DNA of 64,000 bases from Actinomycetota bacterium (GCA_003569265.1 BGON01000003.1:22062-86061); one strand, 5' to 3'; positions 20,325-29,899 are shown, counted from the stretch's first letter. The notes: generated by a model from the letters alone, not told the origin. Numbers and translations: made by a program.

Positions 20325-21034
20325 TGCTGACTCTATTTTTCGTTGATGACCTGCCAACAACAGTGGGGCAGATTTATGAATTTAATAATGAAGATGCCAA
20401 CCATGCGGTGCGGGTATTGCGCATGAAAGCTGGGGATATTTTTATGCTCAGCGATGGGCAAGGCAGTTGGAGCCAGGTGAAAGCATTTGCTATTAAAAAG
20501 AGGTCACTTGAAGTTGAAGTCATGGCCTCGGGATTTCAAGAAGTCTTAGCAACAACCATCACAGTCGTGCAGGCGCTGCCGAAAAGTGATCGCGCAAAAG
20601 AGGCTATTGAGCTATTAACTGAAGCAGGTGTTGATCGTATTGTGCCATGGCAGGCATCTCGCAGTATCGGTAAAGTCTCTGAGAAGTTTTCAACTACTGC
20701 CCGTGAAGCGAGTAAGCAATCACGCAGGTTACGAATTCCAGAAGTTACAGATATCGCAACAACGCAGCAGATCTGTGAAGCAATAAAGCTCAGTGATTTG
20801 GCAATCGTTTTCCATGAAAGCACAACAACCAAACTCAGTGATGCCATCTCTTCTCATAACGTTGCACATCTGCTCATCATCATCGGACCTGAAGGTGGAA
20901 TAACACCAACTGAACTTGATCAATTCGTTGAAGCTGGGGCAAAAGTTGCGCTGATGGGACGACCAATCTTGCGCTCAGCCCATGCAGGTATTGCGGCAGT
21001 CGCGGCTATTTCAGCCTTGCTCAAGGTATGGTAA
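20324..21034 (+). CDS. rsmE: 16S rRNA (uracil1498-N3)-methyltransferase RsmE
   Basis: SPOUT-class methyltransferase acting on the 16S rRNA decoding region. At 236 residues it has the N-terminal PUA-like part with HAVRVLRM near residue 27, and the SPOUT knot with LLIIIGPEGGITPTE (near 184) and LGR-like LMGRPILRSAHA near the end. The ATG overlaps the last base of the dnaJ stop. Confidence 0.93.
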   Translation: MLTLFFVDDLPTTVGQIYEFNNEDANHAVRVLRMKAGDIFMLSDGQGSWSQVKAFAIKKRSLEVEVMASGFQEVLATTITVVQALPKSDRAKEAIELLTEAGVDRIVPWQASRSIGKVSEKFSTTAREASKQSRRLRIPEVTDIATTQQICEAIKLSDLAIVFHESTTTKLSDAISSHNVAHLLIIIGPEGGITPTELDQFVEAGAKVALMGRPILRSAHAGIAAVAAISALLKVW

Positions 21035-21038
21035 TTAC

Positions 21039-21386
21039 GTGGCGTTAGATTCAAACTGCTTGTTCTGCAAAATCATCACAGGCGATATTCCTGCGCAAAT
21101 CATTTATCGCAATGAAAATGTTGTGGCATTTAATGACATAGCTCCACAAGCGCCAACACATGTTTTAATTGTTCCCACTCTGCATGTTGAAAATGCAGCA
21201 GGATTAGCCAAGATGTCTCCCACTCTTACCGCCGACATGTTTGTTGCCGCCGGTGAGATCGCAGCAACTCATGGCTTGCGCGGTTATAGAACCGTCTTTA
21301 ACACTGGCGCAGAGGCTGGCCAAACAGTTTTTCACGCTCACCTGCATCTTCTGGGTGGGCGTGGACTGGCTTGGCCCCCAGGTTAA
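21039..21386 (+). CDS. HIT-family nucleotide hydrolase (histidine triad protein)
   Basis: Small HINT-like phosphoramidase, 115 residues. It has an N-terminal CLFCKIITGDIPA segment, VPTLHVENA and the histidine triad HAHLHLLGG near the C-terminus. The start is taken as GTG at 21039, which gives ALDSNCLFCKI; an upstream ATG in the same frame lies inside rsmE. It overlaps the possible upstream starts of phoH, as in other actinobacterial rsmE-HIT-phoH-ybeY clusters. Confidence 0.93.
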   Translation: MALDSNCLFCKIITGDIPAQIIYRNENVVAFNDIAPQAPTHVLIVPTLHVENAAGLAKMSPTLTADMFVAAGEIAATHGLRGYRTVFNTGAEAGQTVFHAHLHLLGGRGLAWPPG

Positions 21387-21403
21387 AGATAGATTTGGCA
21401 TTA

Positions 21404-22384
21404 ATGGAACGCACACTCATTACGGTCCCAACCGCTATTCCCATGGTTGCGCTGATCGGCTCACATGATGGCAATCTTCGCGCTGTTGAAGCGGCTTTTC
21501 CTTCAGTAAACATCACTGTTCGCGGAAATGAAATCACTCTGCGCGGACCACACATTGATTGCATCGCCCTTGAAAATCTCTTTGGTGAGCTCATGGTCGT
21601 TATTCGTTCAGGAAATCTTCTTACCGTTGACGCTGTTGCTCGCTCAATTGCAATGCTTGAGAGCAAGCCAGTGGATCATCCAGCAGAGGTTTTATCCTTA
21701 AATATTGTTAGCAATCGTGGCCGCTCCATTAGACCAAAGACTGCTAATCAAAAGCGTTATGTGGATGCAATTGAAGATCACACAATTACCTTTGGAATTG
21801 GGCCAGCAGGAACAGGTAAGACGTATTTAGCAATGGCCAAAGCAGTCTCTGCCCTGCAAGCTAAGAAAGTAAATCGCATTGTTCTTACCCGCCCAGCAGT
21901 TGAAGCAGGCGAACACTTAGGTTTCTTGCCAGGAACTCTCAATGAAAAGATTGATCCGTATTTGCGCCCACTCTTTGACGCCCTTCACGACATGATCGAT
22001 ATTGAAACCATTCCACGCATGATGCAGAGTGGAATTATCGAAGTTGCACCCCTTGCCTTCATGCGTGGTCGCACGCTCAATGAGGCCTTTATTATTTTGG
22101 ATGAGGCACAAAACACCACACCAGAGCAGATGAAGATGTTCTTAACTCGCCTGGGCTTTGGTTCAAAGATGGTTATTACTGGCGATGTGACTCAGATCGA
22201 TCTACCGAATGGTCAGCATTCAGGACTGCGGGTGGTTAGAGATATCTTGAAAGGTATTGATGACATTGCCTTCCTTGAACTTACTGCCGAAGATGTTGTT
22301 CGCCACCGCCTGATTGGCGATATTGTGAAGGCGTATGACAAATTTGATGAGGCGAAACAAGCCCTTCGCCCGATTCGCAAATAG
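21404..22384 (+). CDS. PhoH-like ATPase
   Basis: RNA-associated P-loop ATPase of the PhoH family. It has the Walker A GPAGTGKTYLAM near residue 135, Walker B AFIILDEAQN near 226 and TGDVTQIDLP near 265. An N-terminal KH-like region (FPSVNITVRGNEITLRG) precedes it. The start ATG at 21404 gives MERTLITVP; TTG codons at 21371 and 21395 are possible earlier starts. The cluster phoH-ybeY is the conserved RNA-maturation pair; ybeY starts at the next base after the stop. Confidence 0.92.
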   Translation: MERTLITVPTAIPMVALIGSHDGNLRAVEAAFPSVNITVRGNEITLRGPHIDCIALENLFGELMVVIRSGNLLTVDAVARSIAMLESKPVDHPAEVLSLNIVSNRGRSIRPKTANQKRYVDAIEDHTITFGIGPAGTGKTYLAMAKAVSALQAKKVNRIVLTRPAVEAGEHLGFLPGTLNEKIDPYLRPLFDALHDMIDIETIPRMMQSGIIEVAPLAFMRGRTLNEAFIILDEAQNTTPEQMKMFLTRLGFGSKMVITGDVTQIDLPNGQHSGLRVVRDILKGIDDIAFLELTAEDVVRHRLIGDIVKAYDKFDEAKQALRPIRK

Positions 22385-22821
22385 ATGACAATAGAAGTTA
22401 CAAATAGTTCAGGGCAGCTAGTCCCAAGTGCAGAGGTTACTTCTCTGCTTTCTTTTGCCTTGGGTGAGTTAAGACTTAATCCAGAGTGTGATCTCAATCT
22501 TGGTTTTATTGATGATCACTACATGACTGAACTCCACATTAAGTGGATGGATGAACCTGGAAGTACAGATGTTTTATCTTTTCCAATGGATATGCCAGAA
22601 TAGAAGGTGAAATTGTCACTCTGGGCGACATCATGATCAGTCCAACTTTTGCCACAGCACAAGCCTTAGCTGCTGGGCATTCAACTGAGCATGAGATCTA
22701 CATTCTCGCTACCCACGGTTTATTGCATATAATTGGATATGACCATGCAGAACCGGATGAAGAAAAGATTATGTTTGCCCTGCAGGAACAAATCGTAGAA
22801 AAGTGGAAGCAAACTCAATGA
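22385..22821 (+). CDS. ybeY: Endoribonuclease YbeY (rRNA maturation), one frameshift
   Basis: Zinc-dependent endoribonuclease for 16S rRNA 3'-end maturation. The first frame runs to a TAG at 22601-22603 after FPMDMPE; the second frame continues [14 protein letters not shown] and ends with the zinc-site motif [11 protein letters not shown] near 22708-22740. One lost base near 22600 joins them into about 146 residues, the normal size. The stop overlaps the next ATG (ATGA). An error is more likely than a real disruption. Confidence 0.9.
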
Positions 22822-24095
22822 GTCCGATAGCTATCGTTAGCATCATTTTATTGCTGGCTTTTGCAGGATTTTTAGCTGCATCTGAGTCTGCTCTTACATC
22901 TATCTCTCGCATCGTTGTTGAAGAGTTAGAGGGCAAGCGCGGGGGATTATTGCTGCGCAAATACAGTGCCGAGCCAGCTCGATATCTCAATGTGATTCTT
23001 CTGGTTCGAAAGCTCTGCGAATTCACTGCCACAGTTCTATTAGCCGTTATTTTGCTGCGCAATTACTCATCAGCACAAGCAATGGCATTAACTGTTGCCA
23101 TCATGGTGGTGCTTTCCTATGTGGTGGTGGGCGTTGGTCCACGAACTCTTGGAAAACAACAGCCTCATAAATATGCCCGCTATGGAATTATCGTGGCATA
23201 TGGATTGGCTTTTGCACTTGGCCCAGTTACTAAGATTTTAATTGCTTTGGGTAATGCTCTGACTCCAGGTAAAGGATTTCGCTCTGGCCCATTTACATCA
23301 GAGGCTGAGCTACGTGACTTAGTAGATCAAGCTCATGAGCGTGGTCTTGTGGAATCAGATGAACACGAAATGATTCACTCAGTATTTGAACTTGGTGACA
23401 CTTTGGTTCGAGAACTCATGGTTCCTCGCACAGATATGGTCTGGATTGAAAAAGATAAGAATCTGCGTCAAGGCTTATCTCTTGCACTTCGCTCTGGTTT
23501 TTCACGAATTCCAGTTGTTGGAACAGGTCCAGATAACATTATTGGAATTGTTTATGTTAAAGATTTAGCACGTCGAGCCCTTGATCACCATGAGGCCGAA
23601 CAAACTGAGAACATTGAACAACACATGCGCCCAGCCACCTTTGTTCCTGAAATCAAGATGGCTGATGAACTATTGAAAGAGATGCAGCGCAATCAGATTC
23701 ACTTAGCGGTAGTGGTTGATGAATATGGCGGGACTGCTGGCATCATTACAATTGAAGACATCATCGAAGAAATCGTGGGTGAGATTGAAGATGAGTTTGA
23801 TGATGGAGAAGATGATTTTGCTTGGCTGAGTCCAAATCAGGCAAGAGCTAACGCCTCACTTCATATTGAAGATCTAGCTGATGAATTAAAGATTGAAATC
23901 AATGAATCTGATTTTGAGGATGTAGACACAATCGGTGGATTAATGGCGCAAAAGCTGGGTCGTGTGCCAATTGCTGGATCAACAGTTTCATTACATGGTT
24001 GGTCCATCACTTCAGAGCGTCCATTGGGCCGCCGTCGTAGAATTAGTAGCGTGTTAATCGAGCGTCTTGAGAAAGAGATTGAAGACCACGAGTAA
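22818..24095 (+). CDS. CNNM/CorC-type membrane protein with paired CBS domains
   Basis: Member of the family annotated as hemolysin C or CorC, with probable roles in Mg2+/Co2+ export or sensing. At 425 residues, the N-terminal CNNM (DUF21) region has three to four helices (about residues 3-22, 55-75, 85-105, 117-140), followed by the [10 protein letters not shown] element, two CBS domains (about residues 195-310) and a C-terminal CorC_HlyC domain ([11 protein letters not shown] to [14 protein letters not shown]). The start is set at ATG 22818 because it overlaps the ybeY stop; a GTG at 22803 is also in frame. Confidence 0.88.
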   Translation: MSPIAIVSIILLLAFAGFLAASESALTSISRIVVEELEGKRGGLLLRKYSAEPARYLNVILLVRKLCEFTATVLLAVILLRNYSSAQAMALTVAIMVVLSYVVVGVGPRTLGKQQPHKYARYGIIVAYGLAFALGPVTKILIALGNALTPGKGFRSGPFTSEAELRDLVDQAHERGLVESDEHEMIHSVFELGDTLVRELMVPRTDMVWIEKDKNLRQGLSLALRSGFSRIPVVGTGPDNIIGIVYVKDLARRALDHHEAEQTENIEQHMRPATFVPEIKMADELLKEMQRNQIHLAVVVDEYGGTAGIITIEDIIEEIVGEIEDEFDDGEDDFAWLSPNQARANASLHIEDLADELKIEINESDFEDVDTIGGLMAQKLGRVPIAGSTVSLHGWSITSERPLGRRRRISSVLIERLEKEIEDHE

Positions 24096-24099
24096 GAGA

Positions 24100-24105
24100 T
24101 AGAAT
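24100..24105 (+). promoter_or_regulatory. Probable -10 box of a leaderless promoter for the FAH gene
   Basis: TAGAAT ends 6 nt before the ATG at 24112, with no ribosome binding site. It marks a probable transcription restart after the phoH-ybeY-CNNM run. Confidence 0.5.
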
Positions 24106-24111
24106 CGCCCA

Positions 24112-24897
24112 ATGCGCATCGTCCGTTTCTCTCCAGGTCCTGACTCAGGACTAGGTACCGACCCACTCTTTGGTCTTCTAGAAGACGATGCCACGATTAC
24201 GGTTATTACAGGCGATCCCATCTACTCAGGGATTCAAAAGACTGCAGCTACAGTTCCAGTTTCTAAAGTGCGCTTACTTGCACCGGTTATCCCACGTTCT
24301 AAAGTTGTTTGTATCGGCAAGAACTACGCCGATCACGCAGCTGAGATGGGTGGGGTTGTGCCAGATGAACCCATTATCTTTTTAAAACCTAACACCTCTG
24401 TCATCGGCCCAAACGACACCATTGTTTGGCCAGATATGTCAGAGCGCATTGATCATGAATCAGAGTTAGCAATTGTTATTGGTCGCCTTTGTAAGGATGT
24501 TCCTATTGAGCGCGTCAACGATGTGATTTTTGGTTACACCATCGCCAATGATGTGACTGCACGAGATTTACAGAAAAAAGATGGTCAATGGACTCGCGCA
24601 AAAAGCTTTGACACTTTCTGTCCACTAGGCCCATGGATTGATACTGATTTCGTTCCTGGCACACAGAAAATTACTGCAACGGTCAATGGCGAGCTCAAGC
24701 AGTCAGCTCAGTTAAGTGACATGATCTTTAAAACCCCTGAAATCATTAACTTTGTCTCACGTGTAATGACCTTGCTTCCAGGAGACATCATTTTGACTGG
24801 TACGCCAGCCGGTATTGGCCCCATGGTTGCTGGGGCAGATGCGACAATGGCTATTGAAGGTTTAGGCGAGCTAACTAATAAAGTGAGAAAAAATTGA
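24112..24897 (+). CDS. Fumarylacetoacetate hydrolase (FAH) family protein
   Basis: Metal-dependent hydrolase/isomerase/decarboxylase fold of 261 residues. FAH-family features include VVCIGKNYADHAAEMG (near residue 64), the metal-site acidic residues in DHESELAIVIGR (near 111), FGYTIANDVTARDLQ and the C-terminal GDIILTGTPAGIGP. Substrate cannot be read from sequence; a gene of this family precedes gltX in many Actinobacteria. The stop overlaps the TTG start of gltX. Confidence 0.9.
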   Translation: MRIVRFSPGPDSGLGTDPLFGLLEDDATITVITGDPIYSGIQKTAATVPVSKVRLLAPVIPRSKVVCIGKNYADHAAEMGGVVPDEPIIFLKPNTSVIGPNDTIVWPDMSERIDHESELAIVIGRLCKDVPIERVNDVIFGYTIANDVTARDLQKKDGQWTRAKSFDTFCPLGPWIDTDFVPGTQKITATVNGELKQSAQLSDMIFKTPEIINFVSRVMTLLPGDIILTGTPAGIGPMVAGADATMAIEGLGELTNKVRKN

Positions 24898-26351
24898 GTA
24901 AAAAAGTGAAGGTTCGTTTCGCACCCTCTCCAACTGGTGATCTGCATGTGGGAAATATCCGCACAGCTCTCTTTGACTGGGCATATGCGCGCCACACAGG
25001 TGGAACATTCCTATTTCGCATTGAAGACACTGACACAACCCGTGTTACAGATGAATATATTCAAGCTGCAATAGACACATTAAAGTGGCTTGGTCTGAAC
25101 TGGGATGAAGGTCCTGAAGTTGGTGGCGAGAATGGCCCTTACTTACAGTCACAGCGTTTAGGAATTTACACCGAATGGGCACAAAAGTTTCTTGACCAAA
25201 AAGATGCCTATCACTGCTACTGCTCAGCTGATGAGTTAGAAGCGGTACGTGAAGCACAACGCAAAGCAAATGTTGCACCGGGATATAACGGTCATTGCCG
25301 TGATTTAACACCAGACCAAATTACAACCTATAAGAGCCAAGGACGCTTGCCAGTGGTGCGTATGCGCATGCCTGATGGCACAACAACTTTCACCGATTTA
25401 ATCCGTGGAGATGTCTCCTTTGATCATAAGTTTGTTCCTGACTTTGTCTTAGCACGTGGAGATGGCTCGCCTCTTTACACCTTAGCTGTTGCAGTTGATG
25501 ATGTTTTAATGAAGGTCACGCATGTTCTACGCGGTGAAGATCTACTTTCTTCCACACCCCGTCAGATCCGTGTGTATCAAGCAATGGGTTTAGCGCTAGA
25601 GGATTACCCAGTATTTGCTCACTTGCCATTTGTTATGGGTCAAGATAATGCAAAGCTTTCAAAGCGAAACGGTGAAGTTTCAATTGCTTGGTATAGAGAT
25701 AAAGGATTCTTGCCTGAGGCAATCTGTAATTATTTGGCTCTACTAGGTTGGTCACCGGGGGATGATCGTGAAAACGTAACAATGAAGGAGCTCACTGAGC
25801 TCTTTACTGTCGAGAAGGTTCACTCATCACCTGCCCGCTTTGATATGAAAAAGCTTGAGGCAATCAATGGTGACAAGATCCGCGCCTTAACTATTGATGA
25901 ATTTCTAGATTGGTCACTGCCATTTTTGACTAAGGCTGGAGTCATTACAGGAAGCACCGATGAGATTGCACTTGTGAAGCTAGCGCTGCCATTGATTCAA
26001 GAGCGAATCATTATGCTTAGTGAAGTGCCAGCAATGCTCAAGTTCCTATTTGTTAAAAACTTCGCAGTTGAAGCAGAGAGTGTTGCAAAGATTACTGATG
26101 ATGCCTCAAAGCAGGTATTACAGCGCTCACTTAAGGAGTTGGAACCACTATCAACGTGGAATCACGAGAGTATAGAAGCTGCTCTGCGATCATCTTTGAT
26201 TGAAGAGATGGGATTAAAACCACGTATTGCATTTGGTGCAGTGCGCATCGCAACAACAGGTAGCACTATTTCACCACCGCTATTTGAATCTATTGAATTA
26301 CTTGGCAAAGAGGCTTCATTGGCCCGTATTCGCGCGGGGTTAGAGCTCTAA
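24894..26351 (+). CDS. gltX: Glutamyl-tRNA synthetase
   Basis: Class I synthetase of 485 residues with the HIGH-type motif HVGN (APSPTGDLHVGNIRTAL, near residue 15) and the KMSKS-type KLSKRNG near 258. The start is TTG at 24894, overlapping the FAH stop. Most Actinobacteria use a non-discriminating enzyme that also charges tRNA-Gln, followed by GatCAB amidation; the tRNA-Gln and tRNA-Glu genes directly downstream fit that, but the window holds no proof. Confidence 0.95.
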   Translation: MSKKVKVRFAPSPTGDLHVGNIRTALFDWAYARHTGGTFLFRIEDTDTTRVTDEYIQAAIDTLKWLGLNWDEGPEVGGENGPYLQSQRLGIYTEWAQKFLDQKDAYHCYCSADELEAVREAQRKANVAPGYNGHCRDLTPDQITTYKSQGRLPVVRMRMPDGTTTFTDLIRGDVSFDHKFVPDFVLARGDGSPLYTLAVAVDDVLMKVTHVLRGEDLLSSTPRQIRVYQAMGLALEDYPVFAHLPFVMGQDNAKLSKRNGEVSIAWYRDKGFLPEAICNYLALLGWSPGDDRENVTMKELTELFTVEKVHSSPARFDMKKLEAINGDKIRALTIDEFLDWSLPFLTKAGVITGSTDEIALVKLALPLIQERIIMLSEVPAMLKFLFVKNFAVEAESVAKITDDASKQVLQRSLKELEPLSTWNHESIEAALRSSLIEEMGLKPRIAFGAVRIATTGSTISPPLFESIELLGKEASLARIRAGLEL

Positions 26352-26382
26352 ATCCTTTGGTATTCTTTGCTCCTGCTGTTTT

Positions 26383-26454
26383 TGGGGTATGGGGTAATTG
26401 GCAGCCCTGCTGATTCTGGTTCAGTAAGTCTAGGTTCGAGTCCTGGTACCCCAG
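26383..26454 (+). tRNA. tRNA-Gln (anticodon CTG)
   Basis: A 72-nt cloverleaf: acceptor TGGGGTA paired with TACCCCA, D arm GGGTAATTGGCAGCCC, anticodon stem GCTGA/TCAGT with loop TTCTGGT (anticodon CTG at the middle), and T loop TTCGAGT. It lies 31 nt after gltX. Confidence 0.93.
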
Positions 26455-26484
26455 CGATGTAAAGAAACAAATGCAAAACACTAG

Positions 26485-26557
26485 GGCCCCGTCGTCTAGC
26501 GGCCTAGGACTCTGGCTTCTCAAGCCAGCTACGCGGGTTCGAATCCCGTCGGGGCTA
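26485..26557 (+). tRNA. tRNA-Glu (anticodon CTC)
   Basis: A 73-nt cloverleaf: acceptor GGCCCCG paired with CGGGGCT (first pair G-U), D arm GTCTAGCGGCCTAGGAC, anticodon stem CTGGC/GCCAG with loop TTCTCAA (anticodon CTC), and T arm GCGGG/CCCGT around TTCGAAT. It is 30 nt after tRNA-Gln, probably co-transcribed. Confidence 0.95.
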
Positions 26558-26560
26558 CGT

Positions 26561-27196
26561 ATGTCTAATTTTGTGCACGTCCTTCCAGCCTTTGTGCTGA
26601 CTGCTCTTTTATTAGCAATTGTTCCGGGTCAAACCGTTGCAATGATTTTGCGTCAAGCAATTATTGGTGGGACAAAGACTGCATACACAACCCTGCTCGG
26701 CACAAGTACTGCTCTAATTTTCTGGGGAGCTGCATCTGCAATTGGCTTGTCTCAGATCTTTGCCCGCTCACAAACAGCATACACAGCCCTTAAATATGCC
26801 GGTGTTGCCTTTTTGACCTTTCTTGCCCTTCAAACTCTCTGGACCTTGCGCCATGAATTTGGAAAATTTGATTATCAAGGGTCAGCAAAGACTGGTTTAG
26901 GACCAGCATTTCGATTAGGGCTTTTGACTAATCTGACAAATGTTAAAGCTGCAGTATTTGCTGTGGCATTTATTCCTCAATTTGTGCCTAAAGACTTCAA
27001 TTTAGGTTGGGGAATCTTTTTGCTTTCAATAGTTCAAGCCCTTACATCTGCATCGTGGTATTCATTCTTAATCTCAATTATTGGTAGAGCTACAACTATT
27101 TTGGCGCTGCCAAAAGTCCGCAGAGGGCTTACTGCTTTTTCCGCCCTGGGTATTTTGTTCCTTGCAGCGACTTTGTTGCTTACTTCACCGCGCTAA
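26561..27196 (+). CDS. LysE/RhtB family amino-acid exporter
   Basis: A 211-residue membrane protein with about six helices. The N-terminal helix carries the family pattern VPGQTVAMILRQAIIGG (near residues 19-35), followed by LGTSTALIFWG and the C-terminal TNLTNVKAAVFAVAFIPQF. The ATG at 26561 is only 3 nt after tRNA-Glu; the open frame extends back through the tRNA but that part cannot be protein. Exported substrate is unknown. It converges with the ATPase-like gene, and the 3' ends overlap by 17 nt. Confidence 0.88.
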   Translation: MSNFVHVLPAFVLTALLLAIVPGQTVAMILRQAIIGGTKTAYTTLLGTSTALIFWGAASAIGLSQIFARSQTAYTALKYAGVAFLTFLALQTLWTLRHEFGKFDYQGSAKTGLGPAFRLGLLTNLTNVKAAVFAVAFIPQFVPKDFNLGWGIFLLSIVQALTSASWYSFLISIIGRATTILALPKVRRGLTAFSALGILFLAATLLLTSPR

Positions 27197-28094
27197 TTAA
27201 TCGGCTAGCTCCATGGCCCCAGCGCAGTAGGGGCTCAACATCATGAGCCATATTTTCAGCAATCCACTTGGCTCCATCCAAGTTATCTCCCCTTGCACTC
27301 ACAAACTTTGCTTGAGGGAGTGAATGAGAAATATTGCTTTGAATTGCACTTACATAAGCAGGATTTTTAGATGGACCGCCTTGAATTGCAATCTCTGGGG
27401 CATCATTTAGTGAACCTCCGGCGCCTAACCATGTTGCAATAACTGTTTGTGCTAGAAGTGCTGCACCTTCATTGCGAATGGCAATTGCTGTAGGACTACC
27501 AGCATCTGCTGCGGCAAGTAAAACTCTTGCTGAGGCAATTGCTAGCGAGGCTGCATCAGATGCATTCTTAATGGCAAGAGCATCATAAGCAAGTACCTCA
27601 TCCTTAAAAGATTCCAAGAGAATTTGATCATCGCCGCGACCCTGCCGGATACCTAACGCTCTTGTCAGACCTAACTTTCCCAACCAGAAGCCGCCGCCTT
27701 CATCACCAAAAGTGCTTTCTAATCCATCACGGTGAGCAAAGTGTGTGTCATTTCTACCAACACTTACAACACCACCACCGACTGATAGAACAACACCATT
27801 GCCGCCTCCAAGAGCGCCAATAAAACCAGCTAAACCATCATCCATCACTGCCACTTTGCTAGCACCAAAAAACTCATTACAAAGGGATAGAAACGGTTGT
27901 GGGTCTGTAACAACGCCACGAAATCCCGTGCAAGAGAGTGCGACCATATCTGCGTCTAGTTTTTCAATACTTTCAAAAACTGCCCGCAATGATGAGAGCG
28001 GAGGTTCTCCAGCCAACTTACCGCGAGTGGAATTAATTAATGTTTGACCTGAACTAACGCGGCTTCCAGATTGACCTAAATCTACAGCGAGCAT
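27180..28094 (-). CDS. BadF/BadG-type ATPase, N-acetylglucosamine-kinase-like
   Basis: ASKHA-fold ATPase/sugar kinase-like protein of about 304 residues. The phosphate-1 loop DLGQSGSRVS lies near residue 4, phosphate-2 LSVGGGVVSVGRN near 105, and FGDEGGGFWLGKLG near 130 resembles bacterial N-acetylglucosamine kinases. I start at the ATG at 28094 (protein MLAVDLGQ); the frame reaches further upstream but would overlap trhO. The substrate is not certain. Confidence 0.8.
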   Translation of the reverse strand: MLAVDLGQSGSRVSSGQTLINSTRGKLAGEPPLSSLRAVFESIEKLDADMVALSCTGFRGVVTDPQPFLSLCNEFFGASKVAVMDDGLAGFIGALGGGNGVVLSVGGGVVSVGRNDTHFAHRDGLESTFGDEGGGFWLGKLGLTRALGIRQGRGDDQILLESFKDEVLAYDALAIKNASDAASLAIASARVLLAAADAGSPTAIAIRNEGAALLAQTVIATWLGAGGSLNDAPEIAIQGGPSKNPAYVSAIQSNISHSLPQAKFVSARGDNLDGAKWIAENMAHDVEPLLRWGHGASRLISAVK

Positions 28095-28095
28095 G

Positions 28096-29004
28096 TCAAC
28101 CAACGAGATCGCGATTGCGCTTAATTTCACGATCATGCTTGCATGGCATATCTAAATGCTTGTCATAACATGGATTGCAAAGCAGAACTAGTTGGTGACA
28201 CGAAGGCTTTTGGCAGTTTCTAAACTCTTTAGTTGGGCCATCACAGTGGGCACATGTGCCAATTAGCTTCGTGTGATCGCTGAAATCAATAGTCAAACGA
28301 TCATCAAATGTGTAGAGAGAGCCGTCCCAAAGGCCATCATCACCGAAGGCATTTCCGTAGCGAACGATTCCGCCCTTGATTTGGTAGACCTCTTTAAAGC
28401 CGCGGTTCTTCATGAATACAGTAAGGAGTTCACAGCGAACGCCACCTGTGCAATAAGCAACGACTGGCTTGTCCTTCATGTGGTCGTACTTGCCACTTTC
28501 AATCTCTCTTACAAAATCATGTGATGTGTTCACCTCTGGTACTACTGCATCTTTAAATTTGCCAATTTTGGCTTCAAAGGCATTGCGAGCATCAAAGAAG
28601 ACCACGTCATCGCCACGCTCTTGAACTAGTTTGTTCACTTCTTCAGGGCGAAGGTGAATTCCACCGCCGATAACACCGTTTTCATCAACTTCAATCTCAT
28701 TAGTATGTCCAAAGGCCACTAGCTCATCCTTGACCTGAATTTTTAGCTTAGGGAAATCATTGCCTGTTCCCTGAGACCATTTGAAATCAATCTTCTTAAA
28801 TCCTGGATATTCACGGGTGTTCTTAATGTATTTCTTAATATCATCCATGTGACCACCAAGTGTGCCGTTTATACCCTGTGATGAAATCAAGATACGTCCC
28901 TTGAGATTTAAGGATTCACACAAAGTTTTCTGCCACAGCTTAACCGCTTCAGGATCTGCGATTGGTAGGAAGTTGTAGTAGAGAATGACTCTGTTGAAGT
29001 TCAT
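28096..29004 (-). CDS. trhO: tRNA uridine 5-hydroxylase TrhO (rhodanese family)
   Basis: O2-dependent enzyme making 5-hydroxyuridine at tRNA position 34. At 302 residues it has the N-terminal acylphosphatase-like domain (RILISSQGINGTLGGH near residue 38), the rhodanese domain with catalytic Cys in YCTGGVRCE (near 183), and the family's C-terminal Cys-rich segment (CAHCDGPTKEF, then CNPCYDKH). The start at 29004 gives MNFNRVILYYNF; longer in-frame starts overlap the next gene. It ends 1 nt from the start of the ATPase-like gene. Confidence 0.92.
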   Translation of the reverse strand: MNFNRVILYYNFLPIADPEAVKLWQKTLCESLNLKGRILISSQGINGTLGGHMDDIKKYIKNTREYPGFKKIDFKWSQGTGNDFPKLKIQVKDELVAFGHTNEIEVDENGVIGGGIHLRPEEVNKLVQERGDDVVFFDARNAFEAKIGKFKDAVVPEVNTSHDFVREIESGKYDHMKDKPVVAYCTGGVRCELLTVFMKNRGFKEVYQIKGGIVRYGNAFGDDGLWDGSLYTFDDRLTIDFSDHTKLIGTCAHCDGPTKEFRNCQKPSCHQLVLLCNPCYDKHLDMPCKHDREIKRNRDLVG

Positions 29005-29023
29005 GATTTCAAGGCTATTCGTC

Positions 29024-29899
29024 TTATAAAGCTGCAGCAATAGATTGAGTGTGAGCAGGCGATGAACCACAGCAAGAGCCAACAATGTTCACGCCTAGCT
29101 CTTTCATCTCTGCGGCATAACGCGCCATCTCTTCTGGCGTACCATCATAAATAAACTCATCACCCTGCAACTTAGGTAGTCCAGCATTTGATTGAGTGAT
29201 AACAAAAACGCCTTCTGGTCGAGCTTCTACTAACTCTTTAGCAATCTGTGACATCTCATCAGTTCCACGGCCACAGTTTGCACCAACGATGCGCACGCCC
29301 AATGCCGCTAAATGCTTAATAGCCATCGCAGGTTTAACACCCATCATGGTGCGAAGGTTTGTATCAAAGCTCATCGTCACAATAATTGGCATTCCAGGTG
29401 CTACTTCTTGGGCTGCAGAAATTGCTGCCTCTACTTCACCCAGATCTGACATTGTTTCAATAAGAATTGCATCCACACCACCAGCAACGAGCGCGCTGAT
29501 TTGGGCAGCAAATAAAGCCTTACCTGTTTCAGGAGTAAGAGTTCCCATGGGATCCATCAATTCACCCGATGGTCCAATATCTCCCATAACAAAACATCCA
29601 GGGTGGCGATCTGCAACTTTACGTGCAATGAGCGCTCCTGCCTTATTTAACTCTACAAGTCGATCTTCAAGTCCATGCATTGCAAGACGGCCAGCAGTTC
29701 CACCAAAAGTATTTGTTGTTATGAAGTTTGCACCAGCTGTTGCATATGCCTCTAGAACTGCTTCAATCTCTTCTGGCTTTTCAATATTCCAAAGCTCAGG
29801 TGCACCGCCATCTGTCAGGCCACGATCTTGCAACATTGTGCCCATCGCACCATCAGATACAAGAGTCGCCTTTTCTAGTGCTTCATAAATTGCTGACAT
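29024..29899 (-). CDS. Homocysteine S-methyltransferase family protein
   Basis: Zinc-dependent methyltransferase domain as in the N-terminus of MetH and in betaine-homocysteine methyltransferase. At 291 residues it has DGAMGTMLQDRGL (near 17), the zinc ligands Cys in GANCGRG (near 205) and the Cys pair in GSCCGSSPAH (near 275). It is a stand-alone domain, without the folate, cobalamin or activation domains of MetH. It could move a methyl group from betaine or a corrinoid protein to homocysteine; with the C1 locus 4 kb away and the PF13769 gene directly upstream, a role in methyl transfer is plausible but unproven. Confidence 0.88.
   Translation of the reverse strand: MSAIYEALEKATLVSDGAMGTMLQDRGLTDGGAPELWNIEKPEEIEAVLEAYATAGANFITTNTFGGTAGRLAMHGLEDRLVELNKAGALIARKVADRHPGCFVMGDIGPSGELMDPMGTLTPETGKALFAAQISALVAGGVDAILIETMSDLGEVEAAISAAQEVAPGMPIIVTMSFDTNLRTMMGVKPAMAIKHLAALGVRIVGANCGRGTDEMSQIAKELVEARPEGVFVITQSNAGLPKLQGDEFIYDGTPEEMARYAAEMKELGVNIVGSCCGSSPAHTQSIAAAL

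Noticed and set aside
22601..22603. In-frame TAG in ybeY as a possible recoded or pyrrolysine codon
   Set aside because: The conserved continuation is in a different frame, so it is an indel, not stop read-through. No pyl genes are seen.
29196..29888. 230-codon open frame on the + strand
   Set aside because: Lies antisense to the clearly homologous homocysteine methyltransferase gene and has the Ser/Ile/Arg-rich composition of a shadow frame.
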